Assembly (NCBI RefSeq): GCF_030499575.1
Contig: NZ_JASTLC010000001.1
Coordinates: 7,836,001-7,900,000, forward strand
From: Streptomyces sp. DG2A-72
Lineage (GTDB): Bacteria > Actinomycetota > Actinomycetes > Streptomycetales > Streptomycetaceae
Length of the DNA: 64,000 bases
Reading direction: 5' to 3'
Part shown: positions 17,909-25,858 of the stretch, one piece after another
Layout of the letters: each line of letters opens with the position of its first letter
Numbering within the stretch: position 1 is the stretch's first letter
Position numbers and translations under genes: made by a program
The notes under the pieces: model-generated
What the model was told of the DNA's origin: nothing
The model's input: only the letters and a program-made list of their open reading frames with translations
Database searches by the model: none

Positions 17909-20044
17909 TTGAACACCACTCCCGCACCCGGCGCCCACGCCCCCACGGATCTGCCAGGCCCCGCCGAACCCGGATCTCCCCTGACGGCCACGGCTGAGCC
18001 GACCTCCCCGTCATCCGCCGAGCGCCCGGAACGGGTCCCGGAACAGGGCGGCGCTCCCGATAGGGAACGCCGACCCGAACAGGACGCAGCCTTTGCCGCC
18101 GGACGGCCACACGGGGGCACCGCCGACCTCCTGGAACATCCCGACCCGCATACGGCGGCTCAGTCCGCGGCTGTGGAGAACCTGCTGCGCTGCTGGACGC
18201 GCGAGACCAACCTCCCCTCTCCCGACAACGGCACCCTCCGCATCCCCCTGCCGGCCAGCGGCACGGCCCTGCTCGTCCCGGTCCACTACTGGTCCCCGAC
18301 GGGTTGCCACCGCTTCGGCCTTCCCCGCTTTGCCGACGCCCCGGAGGCATCCCCACCGGCCGACGCGGTCACGGTCGCGGCCCTGCTCACCAGGGAGACG
18401 TCTCTGATGGCGGGAACGACCGATCTGCCTGCCAGGGCTGCCGAGTCGAGCCTCGGCCCTTCCCAGCGAGCCGCCTCCGATGCAGACAGGCCCACCATCC
18501 CTGGCACAGGCGATCGCGCCGCCCCCGACGCAGCCGATCGCACCACGCCCGACGCAGCCAGCCGCACCGACCTCGTCTCCCGTGTCGCCGACTCCGTCCG
18601 ACTGACCACCTCCTTCATCAAGGACCGTCGGCAACACCCTTCCGACGCACCCGACCTCTTCCTCGCGGCTGAGCAAGCGCTCCTCCTCGGTCACCCACTG
18701 CACCCGACCCCGAAGAGCCGCGAGGATCTTGCAGAGCGCGAAGCACGGTGGTACTCACCCGAGTTGCGCGGCTCGTTCCCCTTGCACTGGCTCGCTGTCG
18801 CCCCCTCCGTCCTCGCCACCGACTCCGCCTGGACCGAACGGGGCCGCCCTGTCCCGGCACTGCAGCTCACCGCACGACTGGCCGAGGCGGAACTGCCTCT
18901 GCCCGACGGCTATGCCGCCCTCCCGCTGCACCCCTGGCAACTGCGCGAGGTCCAGAGGCGCCCCGAGACCGTGGCTCTGCTCGACGCAGGATTGCTCCGC
19001 GACCTCGGCGAGCACGGCACCCCGTGGCATCCCACCTCCTCCGTGCGAACCGTCTACCGCTCCGACGCCCCCGCGATGCTCAAGCTGTCCCTGGGCCTGC
19101 GCATCACCAACTCCCGCCGGGAGAACCTCCGCAAGGAGCTCCATCGCGGCGTCGAGGTTCACCGGCTGCTGCGCAGTGGCCTGGCCAAGCAGTGGCAGGC
19201 GGTCCACCCAGGCTTCGACATCGTCCGCGACCCGGCCTGGCTCGCAGCCGACACGCTGGACGGCAACCCCGTGCCCGGCCTCGACGTGATGATCCGGCAC
19301 AACCCGTTCAGCCCCTCGGACGACGTCTCCTGCGTCGCAGCACTTGTCTCCCTCCGGCCGTACCGTCCATCGGGCACGGTCGCACGCTGCTCCGAGTCCG
19401 GCGCCCCATCGCGATGGCCATACGTCAAGTCCCGTCTGGCAGAGGTGGTCACACGTCTCGCCGACCGGACCGGCCGACCTCTCGGCGCGGTTGCCGCCGA
19501 GTGGTTCCTCCGCTACCTCGAGCAGGTCGTCCGACCTGTCCTGTGGCTGGACGCGGAGGCAGGCATCGCACTGGAGGCACACCAGCAGAACACGCTGCTT
19601 CTGCTGGACGCCGACGGCTGGCCGACTGGCGGTCGCTACCGCGACAACCAGGGCTACTACTTCCGTGAGTCCCGGCGCGCGGAACTCGAGGCCCGGCTGC
19701 CCGGCGTCGGCCGGCACAGCGACACCTTCGTCTCTGACGAGGTCGCCGACGAGCGCTTCGCCTACTACCTGGCGATCAACAACGTGCTCGGCCTCATCGG
19801 TGCGTTCGGCTCCCAGCGCCTCGTCGACGAGCAGCTGTTGCTCGCCGCCTTCCGCCGCTTTCTCGGCGAGGTCGCTGTCGGCCCAGCCCGCTTGCGCAGC
19901 GCATTGCCCACCCAGCTGCTCGACTCACCCGTGCTGCGCTGCAAGGCCAACCTGCTGACCCGGCTGCACGGCCTCGACGAGCTGATCGGCCCGATCGACA
20001 CCCAGTCCGTCTACGTCACCATCGCCAACCCCCTCCACTTCTGA
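17909..20044 (+). CDS. IucA/IucC-family NRPS-independent siderophore synthetase
   Basis: NIS synthetases adenylate a carboxylate (usually citrate or a derivative) and join it to an amine or hydroxamate side chain. Conserved motifs are LPLHPWQLREV, HPTSSVRTVYR, KLSLGLRITNSRRENLRKE, EAHQQNTLL and RDNQGYYF. At 711 residues it is about 100 longer than typical: residues 1-75 are Pro/Glu/Ala-rich, and 168-219 is a Ser/Asp/Ala-rich insert with PDAADRT/PDAASRT repeats. Start is TTG 17909, with GAGGAA upstream. It lies 177 bases after the aminotransferase and 65 before the acyltransferase. The product cannot be deduced; no decarboxylase or monooxygenase gene is present. Confidence 0.88.
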   Translation: MNTTPAPGAHAPTDLPGPAEPGSPLTATAEPTSPSSAERPERVPEQGGAPDRERRPEQDAAFAAGRPHGGTADLLEHPDPHTAAQSAAVENLLRCWTRETNLPSPDNGTLRIPLPASGTALLVPVHYWSPTGCHRFGLPRFADAPEASPPADAVTVAALLTRETSLMAGTTDLPARAAESSLGPSQRAASDADRPTIPGTGDRAAPDAADRTTPDAASRTDLVSRVADSVRLTTSFIKDRRQHPSDAPDLFLAAEQALLLGHPLHPTPKSREDLAEREARWYSPELRGSFPLHWLAVAPSVLATDSAWTERGRPVPALQLTARLAEAELPLPDGYAALPLHPWQLREVQRRPETVALLDAGLLRDLGEHGTPWHPTSSVRTVYRSDAPAMLKLSLGLRITNSRRENLRKELHRGVEVHRLLRSGLAKQWQAVHPGFDIVRDPAWLAADTLDGNPVPGLDVMIRHNPFSPSDDVSCVAALVSLRPYRPSGTVARCSESGAPSRWPYVKSRLAEVVTRLADRTGRPLGAVAAEWFLRYLEQVVRPVLWLDAEAGIALEAHQQNTLLLLDADGWPTGGRYRDNQGYYFRESRRAELEARLPGVGRHSDTFVSDEVADERFAYYLAINNVLGLIGAFGSQRLVDEQLLLAAFRRFLGEVAVGPARLRSALPTQLLDSPVLRCKANLLTRLHGLDELIGPIDTQSVYVTIANPLHF

Positions 20045-20109
20045 CCACCACCAACTCCCTTCACTTCCGAGGAACATGCCCCACTCCTTCTCCTGAGAGG
20101 AGCGTCACA

Positions 20110-21207
20110 ATGCCTCCCACCGACGCGAGCGCCGATGCCGGTACCGCAGCCGTCACTGACGTTGGTCCCGCCCCCGCCGACGAGAGCGCCACCCGTCCGA
20201 GCCCTGATGCCGACGAGAGCAGGACCGGAACGGACGCCTGTTCGGAGGCGGACTGCGAGGACACCCTCGACCTGCGCCTGCCCGACGAGTTCATCGCGCT
20301 TCTCGCGAAGGACCGGGCCCCCGCGGAGGAACGGGCCGTCACGGAGGAGCAGACCGATGTGCACGAGCAGGCTGACGTCGGGGCGCAGACCGGCGCGCGG
20401 GAGCAGGCCGGCGCCGGGAGGCAGACGGCGGGGGAGCACGGCGTCAGTGACTGGCAGACGGACGCGCAGGAGCGGGCCGACGCCGACTGGCAGGCCGACG
20501 CGCACGGGCTGACCCACTCCGCGAGTCACGCGGACGCGCTTGAGCGGGCCGCGACGGGGCGGCAGGCCGGCACGGATGGGAAGCGGAGCCGCGGTGGGGA
20601 CGCGCCTCATTCCGTCTCTTCCGTACAGGCCGACGACGACCTGCTCGACCACGTCGCCGACTGGGGGCCGACCGTCACACCAGCAGGCGTGTTCCGGCTC
20701 GTCCCGGTGGACCTGGAGCAGGACCTGCCGCTCATCAGCCGCTGGATGAACGACCCCGCCGTGGCAGCATTCTGGGGGCTGGAGGGCGCCCAGAACACGA
20801 CCGAGGACCATGTGCGTGCCCAGTTCGCCGGAGACGGCCGCAGCATCCCCTGCCTCGGCGTGCTGGAGGGCACGCCGATGAGCTACTGGGAGGTCTACCG
20901 AGCGGACCTCGACCCGCTGGCCCGCCACTATCCCGCTCGACCTCACGACACTGGAATCCACCTCCTCATCGGTCGAGTCGCCGATCGCGGGCAGGGACTC
21001 GGCGGCACCCTGCTCAGAGCCGTCGCCGACCTCGCGTTCGACAAGCGGCCCGCCTGCGCACGCGTCGTCGCGGAACCCGATCTTCGCAACACCCCCTCCG
21101 TAGCCGCATTCCTGAGCGCAGGCTTCCGGTTCTCCGCCGAGATCGACCTGCCTGCCAAGCGGGCCGCCCTGATGGTCCGAGACCGTTCCCTTCGCCATCT
21201 GCTGTAG
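20110..21207 (+). CDS. IucB/RhbD-like GNAT acyltransferase with long low-complexity insert
   Basis: The C-terminal 175 residues form a GNAT acyltransferase like those acylating hydroxylated amines in siderophore synthesis: FRLVPVDLEQDLPLISRWMNDP, AFWGLEG, PMSYWEVYRAD, HLLIG...GQGLGGTLLRA and the ending PDLRNTPSVAAFLSAGF. Between the conserved stretch DTLDLRLPDEFIALL (about 51-65) and DDLLDHVADWGP (176-187) lies some 105 residues rich in Gln, Ala, Asp and Gly with loose EQADVGAQTGAREQAG repeats, absent from normal members. Start ATG 20110 has GAGAGGAG upstream. Together with the two upstream genes it forms a candidate siderophore operon. Confidence 0.85.
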   Translation: MPPTDASADAGTAAVTDVGPAPADESATRPSPDADESRTGTDACSEADCEDTLDLRLPDEFIALLAKDRAPAEERAVTEEQTDVHEQADVGAQTGAREQAGAGRQTAGEHGVSDWQTDAQERADADWQADAHGLTHSASHADALERAATGRQAGTDGKRSRGGDAPHSVSSVQADDDLLDHVADWGPTVTPAGVFRLVPVDLEQDLPLISRWMNDPAVAAFWGLEGAQNTTEDHVRAQFAGDGRSIPCLGVLEGTPMSYWEVYRADLDPLARHYPARPHDTGIHLLIGRVADRGQGLGGTLLRAVADLAFDKRPACARVVAEPDLRNTPSVAAFLSAGFRFSAEIDLPAKRAALMVRDRSLRHLL

Positions 21208-21695
21208 CGCCGCGCCATCACGCTGTCACTTTTGGTACACCGCTCGAGCCGATCCGGTTCCCACTCCCACCGGACCGAGTCGGTCGTCGGCCGGCCTGTC
21301 TGACGCCGATGGGCTCCCTGCTCAGGGCCAGTCCGCGCCTGCCCAAGGCTGGTCGATGCCGTAAACCGGGGCCGGTCTTCGGCCATCGACGCGATCCTCC
21401 GCTCGACCGGTCGGTGCTTGACCACGGACCGGCATCGTTCCTGCATACCTGACCCGACAGCACCCCGACTTTCCGCAGAACCGCGCCCGCTGTTGCCCAC
21501 GCGACCAAACCCGCCCCCGCCCACAACCGAACCGATCCGAGCCACCCTGTGACGCACCTCCGCCCCGATCAGGTCACTCCCGACCGGCAACCGATCCGAT
21601 CCGATCTCCAACCGCGCAGCCCACGGTCTTGATCCAGCCCCTCGCCCCGCCTTGACCGCTCGTTTGTCAGTGGTGGGCCGTAGGGTGGTCGCGCT
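21208..21695. other. Long intergenic region before dinG
   Basis: This 488-base stretch shows no gene that I can support on either strand and no clear hairpin. The last 40 bases carry TTGTCA and TAGGGT, but they are only about 11 bases apart and do not form a convincing promoter. No LexA box was found, although dinG homologues are often SOS-regulated. Confidence 0.55.
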
Positions 21696-23657
21696 ATGAC
21701 GAAGCCCTCACTCCCCGAACTCCTGCATGCTGCCGTCACTGCCGTCGGCGGTACGGAGCGCCCCGGTCAGGTGACCATGGCCGAATCCGTCGCGAAGGCG
21801 ATCGACGACGGCTCCCATCTGCTGGTCCAGGCCGGCACCGGCACCGGAAAGTCGCTCGGCTATCTCGTGCCCGCGCTCGCGCACGGAGAGCACGTCGTCG
21901 TGGCGACCGCCACGCTCGCACTGCAGCGCCAACTCGTGGAGCGGGATCTGCCGCGCACGGTCGATGCATTGCACCCACTGCTGCGCCGCCGTCCGGAGTT
22001 CGCGATGCTCAAGGGCAGGTCGAACTACCTGTGTCTGCACCGTCTCCACGAAGGCGTTCCGCAGGACGAGGAAGAGGGCCTCTTCGACCAGTTCGAGGCA
22101 GCCGCGCCCACCAGCAAGCTGGGCCAGGATCTGCTCAGGCTGCGCGACTGGTCCCAGGACACGGAGACCGGTGACCGCGACGACCTCACCCCCGGCGTGT
22201 CCGACCGCGCCTGGGCGCAGATTTCGGTCTCGTCGAGGGAATGCCTGGGCGCCACGAAATGCGCGTACGGCGCCGAGTGCTTCGCCGAGATGGCCCGCGA
22301 GCGCGCCAAGCTCGCCGAGGTGGTCGTCACCAACCACGCGCTGCTCGCGATCGACGCCATCGAGGGCGCCCCGGTCCTCCCGCAGCACGAGGTGCTGATC
22401 GTGGACGAGGCGCATGAACTGGTCTCCCGGGTCACCGGTGTGGCCACCGGTGAGCTCACCCCCGGCCAGGTCAACCGCGCGGTGCGGCGCGCCGCGAAGC
22501 TCGTCAACGAGAAGGCCGCCGACCAGCTCCAGACCGCCGCGGAGGGCTTCGAGCGGCTGATGGAACTGGCCCTGCCTGGTCGTCTCGAGGAGATCCCGGA
22601 GGATCTCGGCTACGCGCTCATGGCACTACGCGACGCCGCCCGTACGGTCATCTCCGCGATCGGAGGGACCCGCGACAAGTCGGTCCAGGATGAGGACGCG
22701 GTCCGCAAACAGGCCCTGGCCTCCGTGGAAACCGTGCACGACGTGGCGGAGCGGATCACCAACGGCTCCGAGTGGGACGTCGTGTGGTACGAGCGCCATG
22801 ACCGCTTCGGCGCCTCACTGCGCGTCGCCCCGATGTCCGTGTCGGGCCTCCTCAGGGAGAAGCTCTTCACCGACCGCTCGGTCGTCCTGACCTCCGCGAC
22901 CCTGAAGCTGGGCGGTGACTTCAACGGCGTCGGTGCCTCCCTGGGACTGGCCCCCGAGGGCACGGAGGGCGACGATCTCCCTCAGTGGAAGGGCCTCGAC
23001 GTCGGCTCACCCTTCGACTACCGAAAGCAGGGCATCCTGTACGTGGCCAAGCACCTGTCCCGCCCCGCGCGCGACGGCGACCGCGCGGACATGCTGGACG
23101 AGCTGACCGAACTGATCCAGGCGGCCGGCGGCCGTACCCTGGGCCTGTTCTCCTCGATGCGTGCCGCCCAACTGGCCGCCGAGGAACTGCGCTCCCGTAT
23201 CCCCGAGTTCCCGATCCTCCTCCAGGGCGAGGAGACGCTCGGTGAGCTGATCAAGAACTTCGGAGCCGACCCCAAGACGTGCCTCTTCGGCACGCTGTCG
23301 CTGTGGCAGGGGGTCGACGTCCCCGGCCCGAGCTGTCAGCTGGTCGTCATGGACAAGATCCCCTTCCCGCGCCCGGACGATCCGCTGATGAGCGCCCGCC
23401 AGAAGGCGGTGGAGGACAACGGCGGCAACGGCTTCATGGCAGTCGCAGCCACACACGCGGCCCTGCTCATGGCCCAGGGCGCCGGCCGCCTCGTACGGGC
23501 GTCGGGAGACCGTGGCGTGGTGGCCGTACTGGATCAGCGACTGGCCACGGCGCGATACGGCGGCTATCTGAAGGCGTCACTGCCCGACTTCTGGTACACC
23601 ACGGACCGCAACCAGGTCCGGAAGTCGCTGGCCGCGATCGACGCGGCAGCGCAATAG
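21696..23657 (+). CDS. dinG: ATP-dependent DNA helicase, DinG/XPD family
   Basis: A superfamily 2 helicase of 653 residues unwinding 5'-3', acting in repair and in removing R-loops or D-loops. Motif I is QAGTGTGKSLGYL, motif II VDEAHEL (DEAH), motif V/VI near the C-terminus FGTLSLWQGVDVPG and the AQGAGRLVRASGDRG arginine motif. Cysteines for the XPD-type iron-sulfur cluster are seen around SSRECLGATKCAYGAECFAEMA with an upstream YLCLHRL, consistent with a 4Fe-4S site. It converges on lexA over a terminator hairpin, and so is adjacent to, but not co-transcribed with, the SOS repressor. Confidence 0.93.
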   Translation: MTKPSLPELLHAAVTAVGGTERPGQVTMAESVAKAIDDGSHLLVQAGTGTGKSLGYLVPALAHGEHVVVATATLALQRQLVERDLPRTVDALHPLLRRRPEFAMLKGRSNYLCLHRLHEGVPQDEEEGLFDQFEAAAPTSKLGQDLLRLRDWSQDTETGDRDDLTPGVSDRAWAQISVSSRECLGATKCAYGAECFAEMARERAKLAEVVVTNHALLAIDAIEGAPVLPQHEVLIVDEAHELVSRVTGVATGELTPGQVNRAVRRAAKLVNEKAADQLQTAAEGFERLMELALPGRLEEIPEDLGYALMALRDAARTVISAIGGTRDKSVQDEDAVRKQALASVETVHDVAERITNGSEWDVVWYERHDRFGASLRVAPMSVSGLLREKLFTDRSVVLTSATLKLGGDFNGVGASLGLAPEGTEGDDLPQWKGLDVGSPFDYRKQGILYVAKHLSRPARDGDRADMLDELTELIQAAGGRTLGLFSSMRAAQLAAEELRSRIPEFPILLQGEETLGELIKNFGADPKTCLFGTLSLWQGVDVPGPSCQLVVMDKIPFPRPDDPLMSARQKAVEDNGGNGFMAVAATHAALLMAQGAGRLVRASGDRGVVAVLDQRLATARYGGYLKASLPDFWYTTDRNQVRKSLAAIDAAAQ

Positions 23658-23720
23658 GCGACTGCGCAACAGGCCGGATGAGAACCGGCTCCGCCCATCG
23701 GAGTGGAGCCGGACAGCACA

Positions 23721-23754
23721 GGGCCCCGGAACCGGCGCAGGGGTCCCGGGGCCC
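23721..23754. terminator. Bidirectional dinG/lexA terminator
   Basis: GGGCCCCGG (23721-23729) pairs perfectly with CCGGGGCCC (23746-23754). It lies between convergent dinG and lexA and can serve both. Confidence 0.8.
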
Positions 23755-23794
23755 GGTCAGGGGGCGGGGCTGGTCGGCCCGCCCGCCGCAGCCG

Positions 23795-24574
23795 TCACAC
23801 GCGCCGCAGCACAGCCACCACCTTGCCGAGGATGGTGGCGTCGTCGCCCGGGATCGGCTCGTACGCCGAGTTGTGCGGGAGGAGCCAGACATGGCCGTCC
23901 TCGCGCTTGAAGCGCTTGACAGTGGCCTCGCCCTCGAGCATGGCGGCCACGATGTCGCCGTTCTCGGCGACGGGCTGGCGGCGGACCGTGACCCAGTCGC
24001 CGTCGCAGATCGCAGCCTCGATCATCGAGTCGCCGACGACCTTCAGCACGAACAGCTCACCGTCACCGACCAGCTGGCGGGGGAGAGGGAAGACATCCTC
24101 GACCGACTCCTCGGCGAGGATCGGGCCACCGGCGGCGATGCGGCCGACCAGCGGCACATACGACGCGGCCGGCTTGCCTGCCGTGTCCGTGGGCTGCACG
24201 GAGGCCGCCTGGTCCGAGCCTCGCACTTCGTACGCGCGCGGACGGTGCGGGTCGCGGCGCAGGAAGCCCTTGCGCTCCAGTGCCATCAGCTGGTGTGCGA
24301 CGGAGGAGGTGCTGGAAAGGCCGACGGCCTGCCCGATCTCCCGCATCGACGGCGGGTAGCCGCGCCGCTGCACAGAGTCCCTGATGACCTCGATGACGCG
24401 GCGCTGCCGGTCTGTGAGGCCCGAGCTGTCCGCTCGGATCCCTGGAGGTCGGCCCGGTAGGGAGCGCTTGTGCCCCTCGGGATTGGTGGCTTCGTTCATC
24501 GCATGCACCGGCTCGAGTCGGCCCTGGGAGCGGTCCTGGGCAGTGATGGTGGCACTGTCTGCGGTGGTGGTCAC
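23795..24574 (-). CDS. lexA: SOS repressor LexA
   Basis: LexA represses DNA-damage genes and self-cleaves when RecA filaments form. The 259-residue protein has an N-terminal winged helix ([37 protein letters not shown]), the Ala-Gly cleavage site in RIAAGGPI, the catalytic serine in [11 protein letters not shown] and the catalytic lysine in [10 protein letters not shown]. Start GTG 24574 has a GAGAGGGG site; a start at 24643 would lie over the operator. An in-frame ATG at residue 26 would remove only the non-conserved head. A LexA box lies 60 bases upstream, so it is autoregulated. Confidence 0.96.
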   Translation of the reverse strand: MTTTADSATITAQDRSQGRLEPVHAMNEATNPEGHKRSLPGRPPGIRADSSGLTDRQRRVIEVIRDSVQRRGYPPSMREIGQAVGLSSTSSVAHQLMALERKGFLRRDPHRPRAYEVRGSDQAASVQPTDTAGKPAASYVPLVGRIAAGGPILAEESVEDVFPLPRQLVGDGELFVLKVVGDSMIEAAICDGDWVTVRRQPVAENGDIVAAMLEGEATVKRFKREDGHVWLLPHNSAYEPIPGDDATILGKVVAVLRRV

Positions 24575-24633
24575 GTCGGCCCCTCTCGATGGTCTCCCTG
24601 CTGGACAACGGTAGTTGCTTTCGAAAGGTTGCG

Positions 24634-24649
24634 CCAAACACACGTTCGA
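24634..24649. promoter_or_regulatory. LexA (SOS) box of lexA
   Basis: CCAAACACACGTTCGA matches the actinobacterial/Gram-positive SOS box TCGAACNNNNGTTCGA at 10 of 12 fixed positions: the right half-site is perfect and the left half has two changes. It is about 60 bases upstream of lexA, where an autoregulatory operator is expected. Confidence 0.8.
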
Positions 24650-24951
24650 GTGAAAAATCGCGAATCACCCGCCGCGATCATGTGTCTGGGTGTATGGCTA
24701 ACGCGACACCTGGCGGACAAAAGTGCCCATTGTTGTACTCTTCGCCACCGAGGAGCGACCTCTTGGGTCGATGCCCCAGTCTGCCATCCGGCATCCGGTC
24801 AACACGGAACCGACCCTCATCTGTGCGGGAGTCGCACGACCTCTCCCTGCGGTGCCCACGGTATCCCCGCATGTGCCTCGGCGGTACGGCTGTGCACGCA
24901 CGCGTGCCGATGTGGCGGTGTTGCCGTACGGCATGTGCCCCTGCGGGCGCG

Positions 24952-24968
24952 ACACGCGCGAACGGTGT
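24952..24968. promoter_or_regulatory. Possible distal NrdR box
   Basis: ACACGCGCGAACGGTGT has matching ACAC/GTGT ends, but its core is degenerate and one base longer than a standard 16-base box. Its centre is about 31 bases from the clear box, which is the usual spacing of paired NrdR boxes. Confidence 0.45.
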
Positions 24969-24983
24969 GCATGTATGAGCCAA

Positions 24984-24999
24984 TCCCCACATCTAGTGG
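24984..24999. promoter_or_regulatory. NrdR box
   Basis: TCCCCACATCTAGTGG fits the NrdR consensus acaCwAtATaTwGtgt well in its right half and moderately in its left. It is 140 bases upstream of nrdR, consistent with autoregulation of the nrdR-nrdJ transcript by NrdR in response to ATP/dATP. Confidence 0.75.
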
Positions 25000-25139
25000 T
25001 TGGATTGCAGCAGCAGCCCAGAAGTTGTGGTCCCCCGGGTCTTCGGGCCCTCGATCATCGCCTATGCTTGGGGCTGCTTCGAGGGGCCCAAGTGGTCTTT
25101 TGAGGCTATTGAGTCTGCTGTGAGGAGGGTTGGAAGATC

Positions 25140-25694
25140 ATGCACTGCCCCTTCTGCAGGCACCCCGACAGCCGTGTCGTCGACAGTCGTACGACCGACG
25201 ACGGCACGTCGATCCGCAGACGCCGCCAGTGTCCGGACTGCTCCCGTCGTTTCACGACCGTGGAGACGTGCTCGCTCATGGTGGTCAAGCGGTCCGGAGT
25301 CACCGAGCCTTTCAGCCGTACCAAGGTCATCAACGGCGTGCGCAAGGCATGCCAGGGGCGACCTGTCACCGAGGACGCGCTCGCCCAACTCGGCCAGCGG
25401 GTCGAGGAGGCGGTGCGGGCCACCGGAAGCGCCGAGCTGACCACCCATGATGTGGGGCTGGCCATACTCGGCCCGTTGCAGGAGCTCGACCTCGTCGCCT
25501 ATCTGCGATTCGCCTCCGTCTACCGGGCGTTCGACTCGCTGGAGGACTTCGAGGCCGCCATCGCGGAACTCAGGGAAGAGATGCGACGTCCCGGCGCCGA
25601 CGACGACGAAGACGCGCGCGCGGGGAGCCAGGAAGACGATCGCGGGCCCGGAGGGACCACTCAGGTCCCCGTGCCCGCCAACGCCGCCGACTGA
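25140..25694 (+). CDS. nrdR: Transcriptional repressor NrdR
   Basis: NrdR represses ribonucleotide reductase genes when dATP occupies its ATP-cone. The N-terminal zinc ribbon has CPFC at 3-6 and CPDC at about 31-34; the ATP-cone follows ([24 protein letters not shown] and [18 protein letters not shown]). The body is about 150 residues; here a 30-residue Asp/Glu/Gly tail extends it to 184. GGAGGG precedes ATG 25140. It is followed by nrdJ after 164 bases on the same strand, the standard nrdRJ arrangement of Streptomyces. Confidence 0.97.
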   Translation: MHCPFCRHPDSRVVDSRTTDDGTSIRRRRQCPDCSRRFTTVETCSLMVVKRSGVTEPFSRTKVINGVRKACQGRPVTEDALAQLGQRVEEAVRATGSAELTTHDVGLAILGPLQELDLVAYLRFASVYRAFDSLEDFEAAIAELREEMRRPGADDDEDARAGSQEDDRGPGGTTQVPVPANAAD

Positions 25695-25858
25695 CAGGCG
25701 GACCGGACCCGGGCCCCAGGGCTCCGGGCCGGTCGGTCGGCGGCGAGCGAAGACCTGTTGCGGGCGGCAGCGAGAGATGCCCGCAGCACCAGACAGAACA
25801 CCGTGCCACGGGAACATCGTGGCACTTCAGGGCGTTTTAGCCCGTACAGGGAGGCGGC

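Larger units (their letters stand above)
24650..25139. other. Upstream region of nrdR
   Basis: About 490 bases with no credible gene. It runs from the lexA operator to the start of nrdR and contains one clear and one weaker NrdR-type box near its right end. The rest, including several CGCGTG and TGTGC repeats, shows nothing that I can assign. Confidence 0.6.

Noticed and set aside
21600..21695. LexA box before dinG
   Set aside because: No GAAC-N4-GTTC core is present.
25695..25858. Cobalamin riboswitch before nrdJ
   Set aside because: No B12-box-like core or long leader is visible; the gap is short and lies within the nrdRJ transcript.
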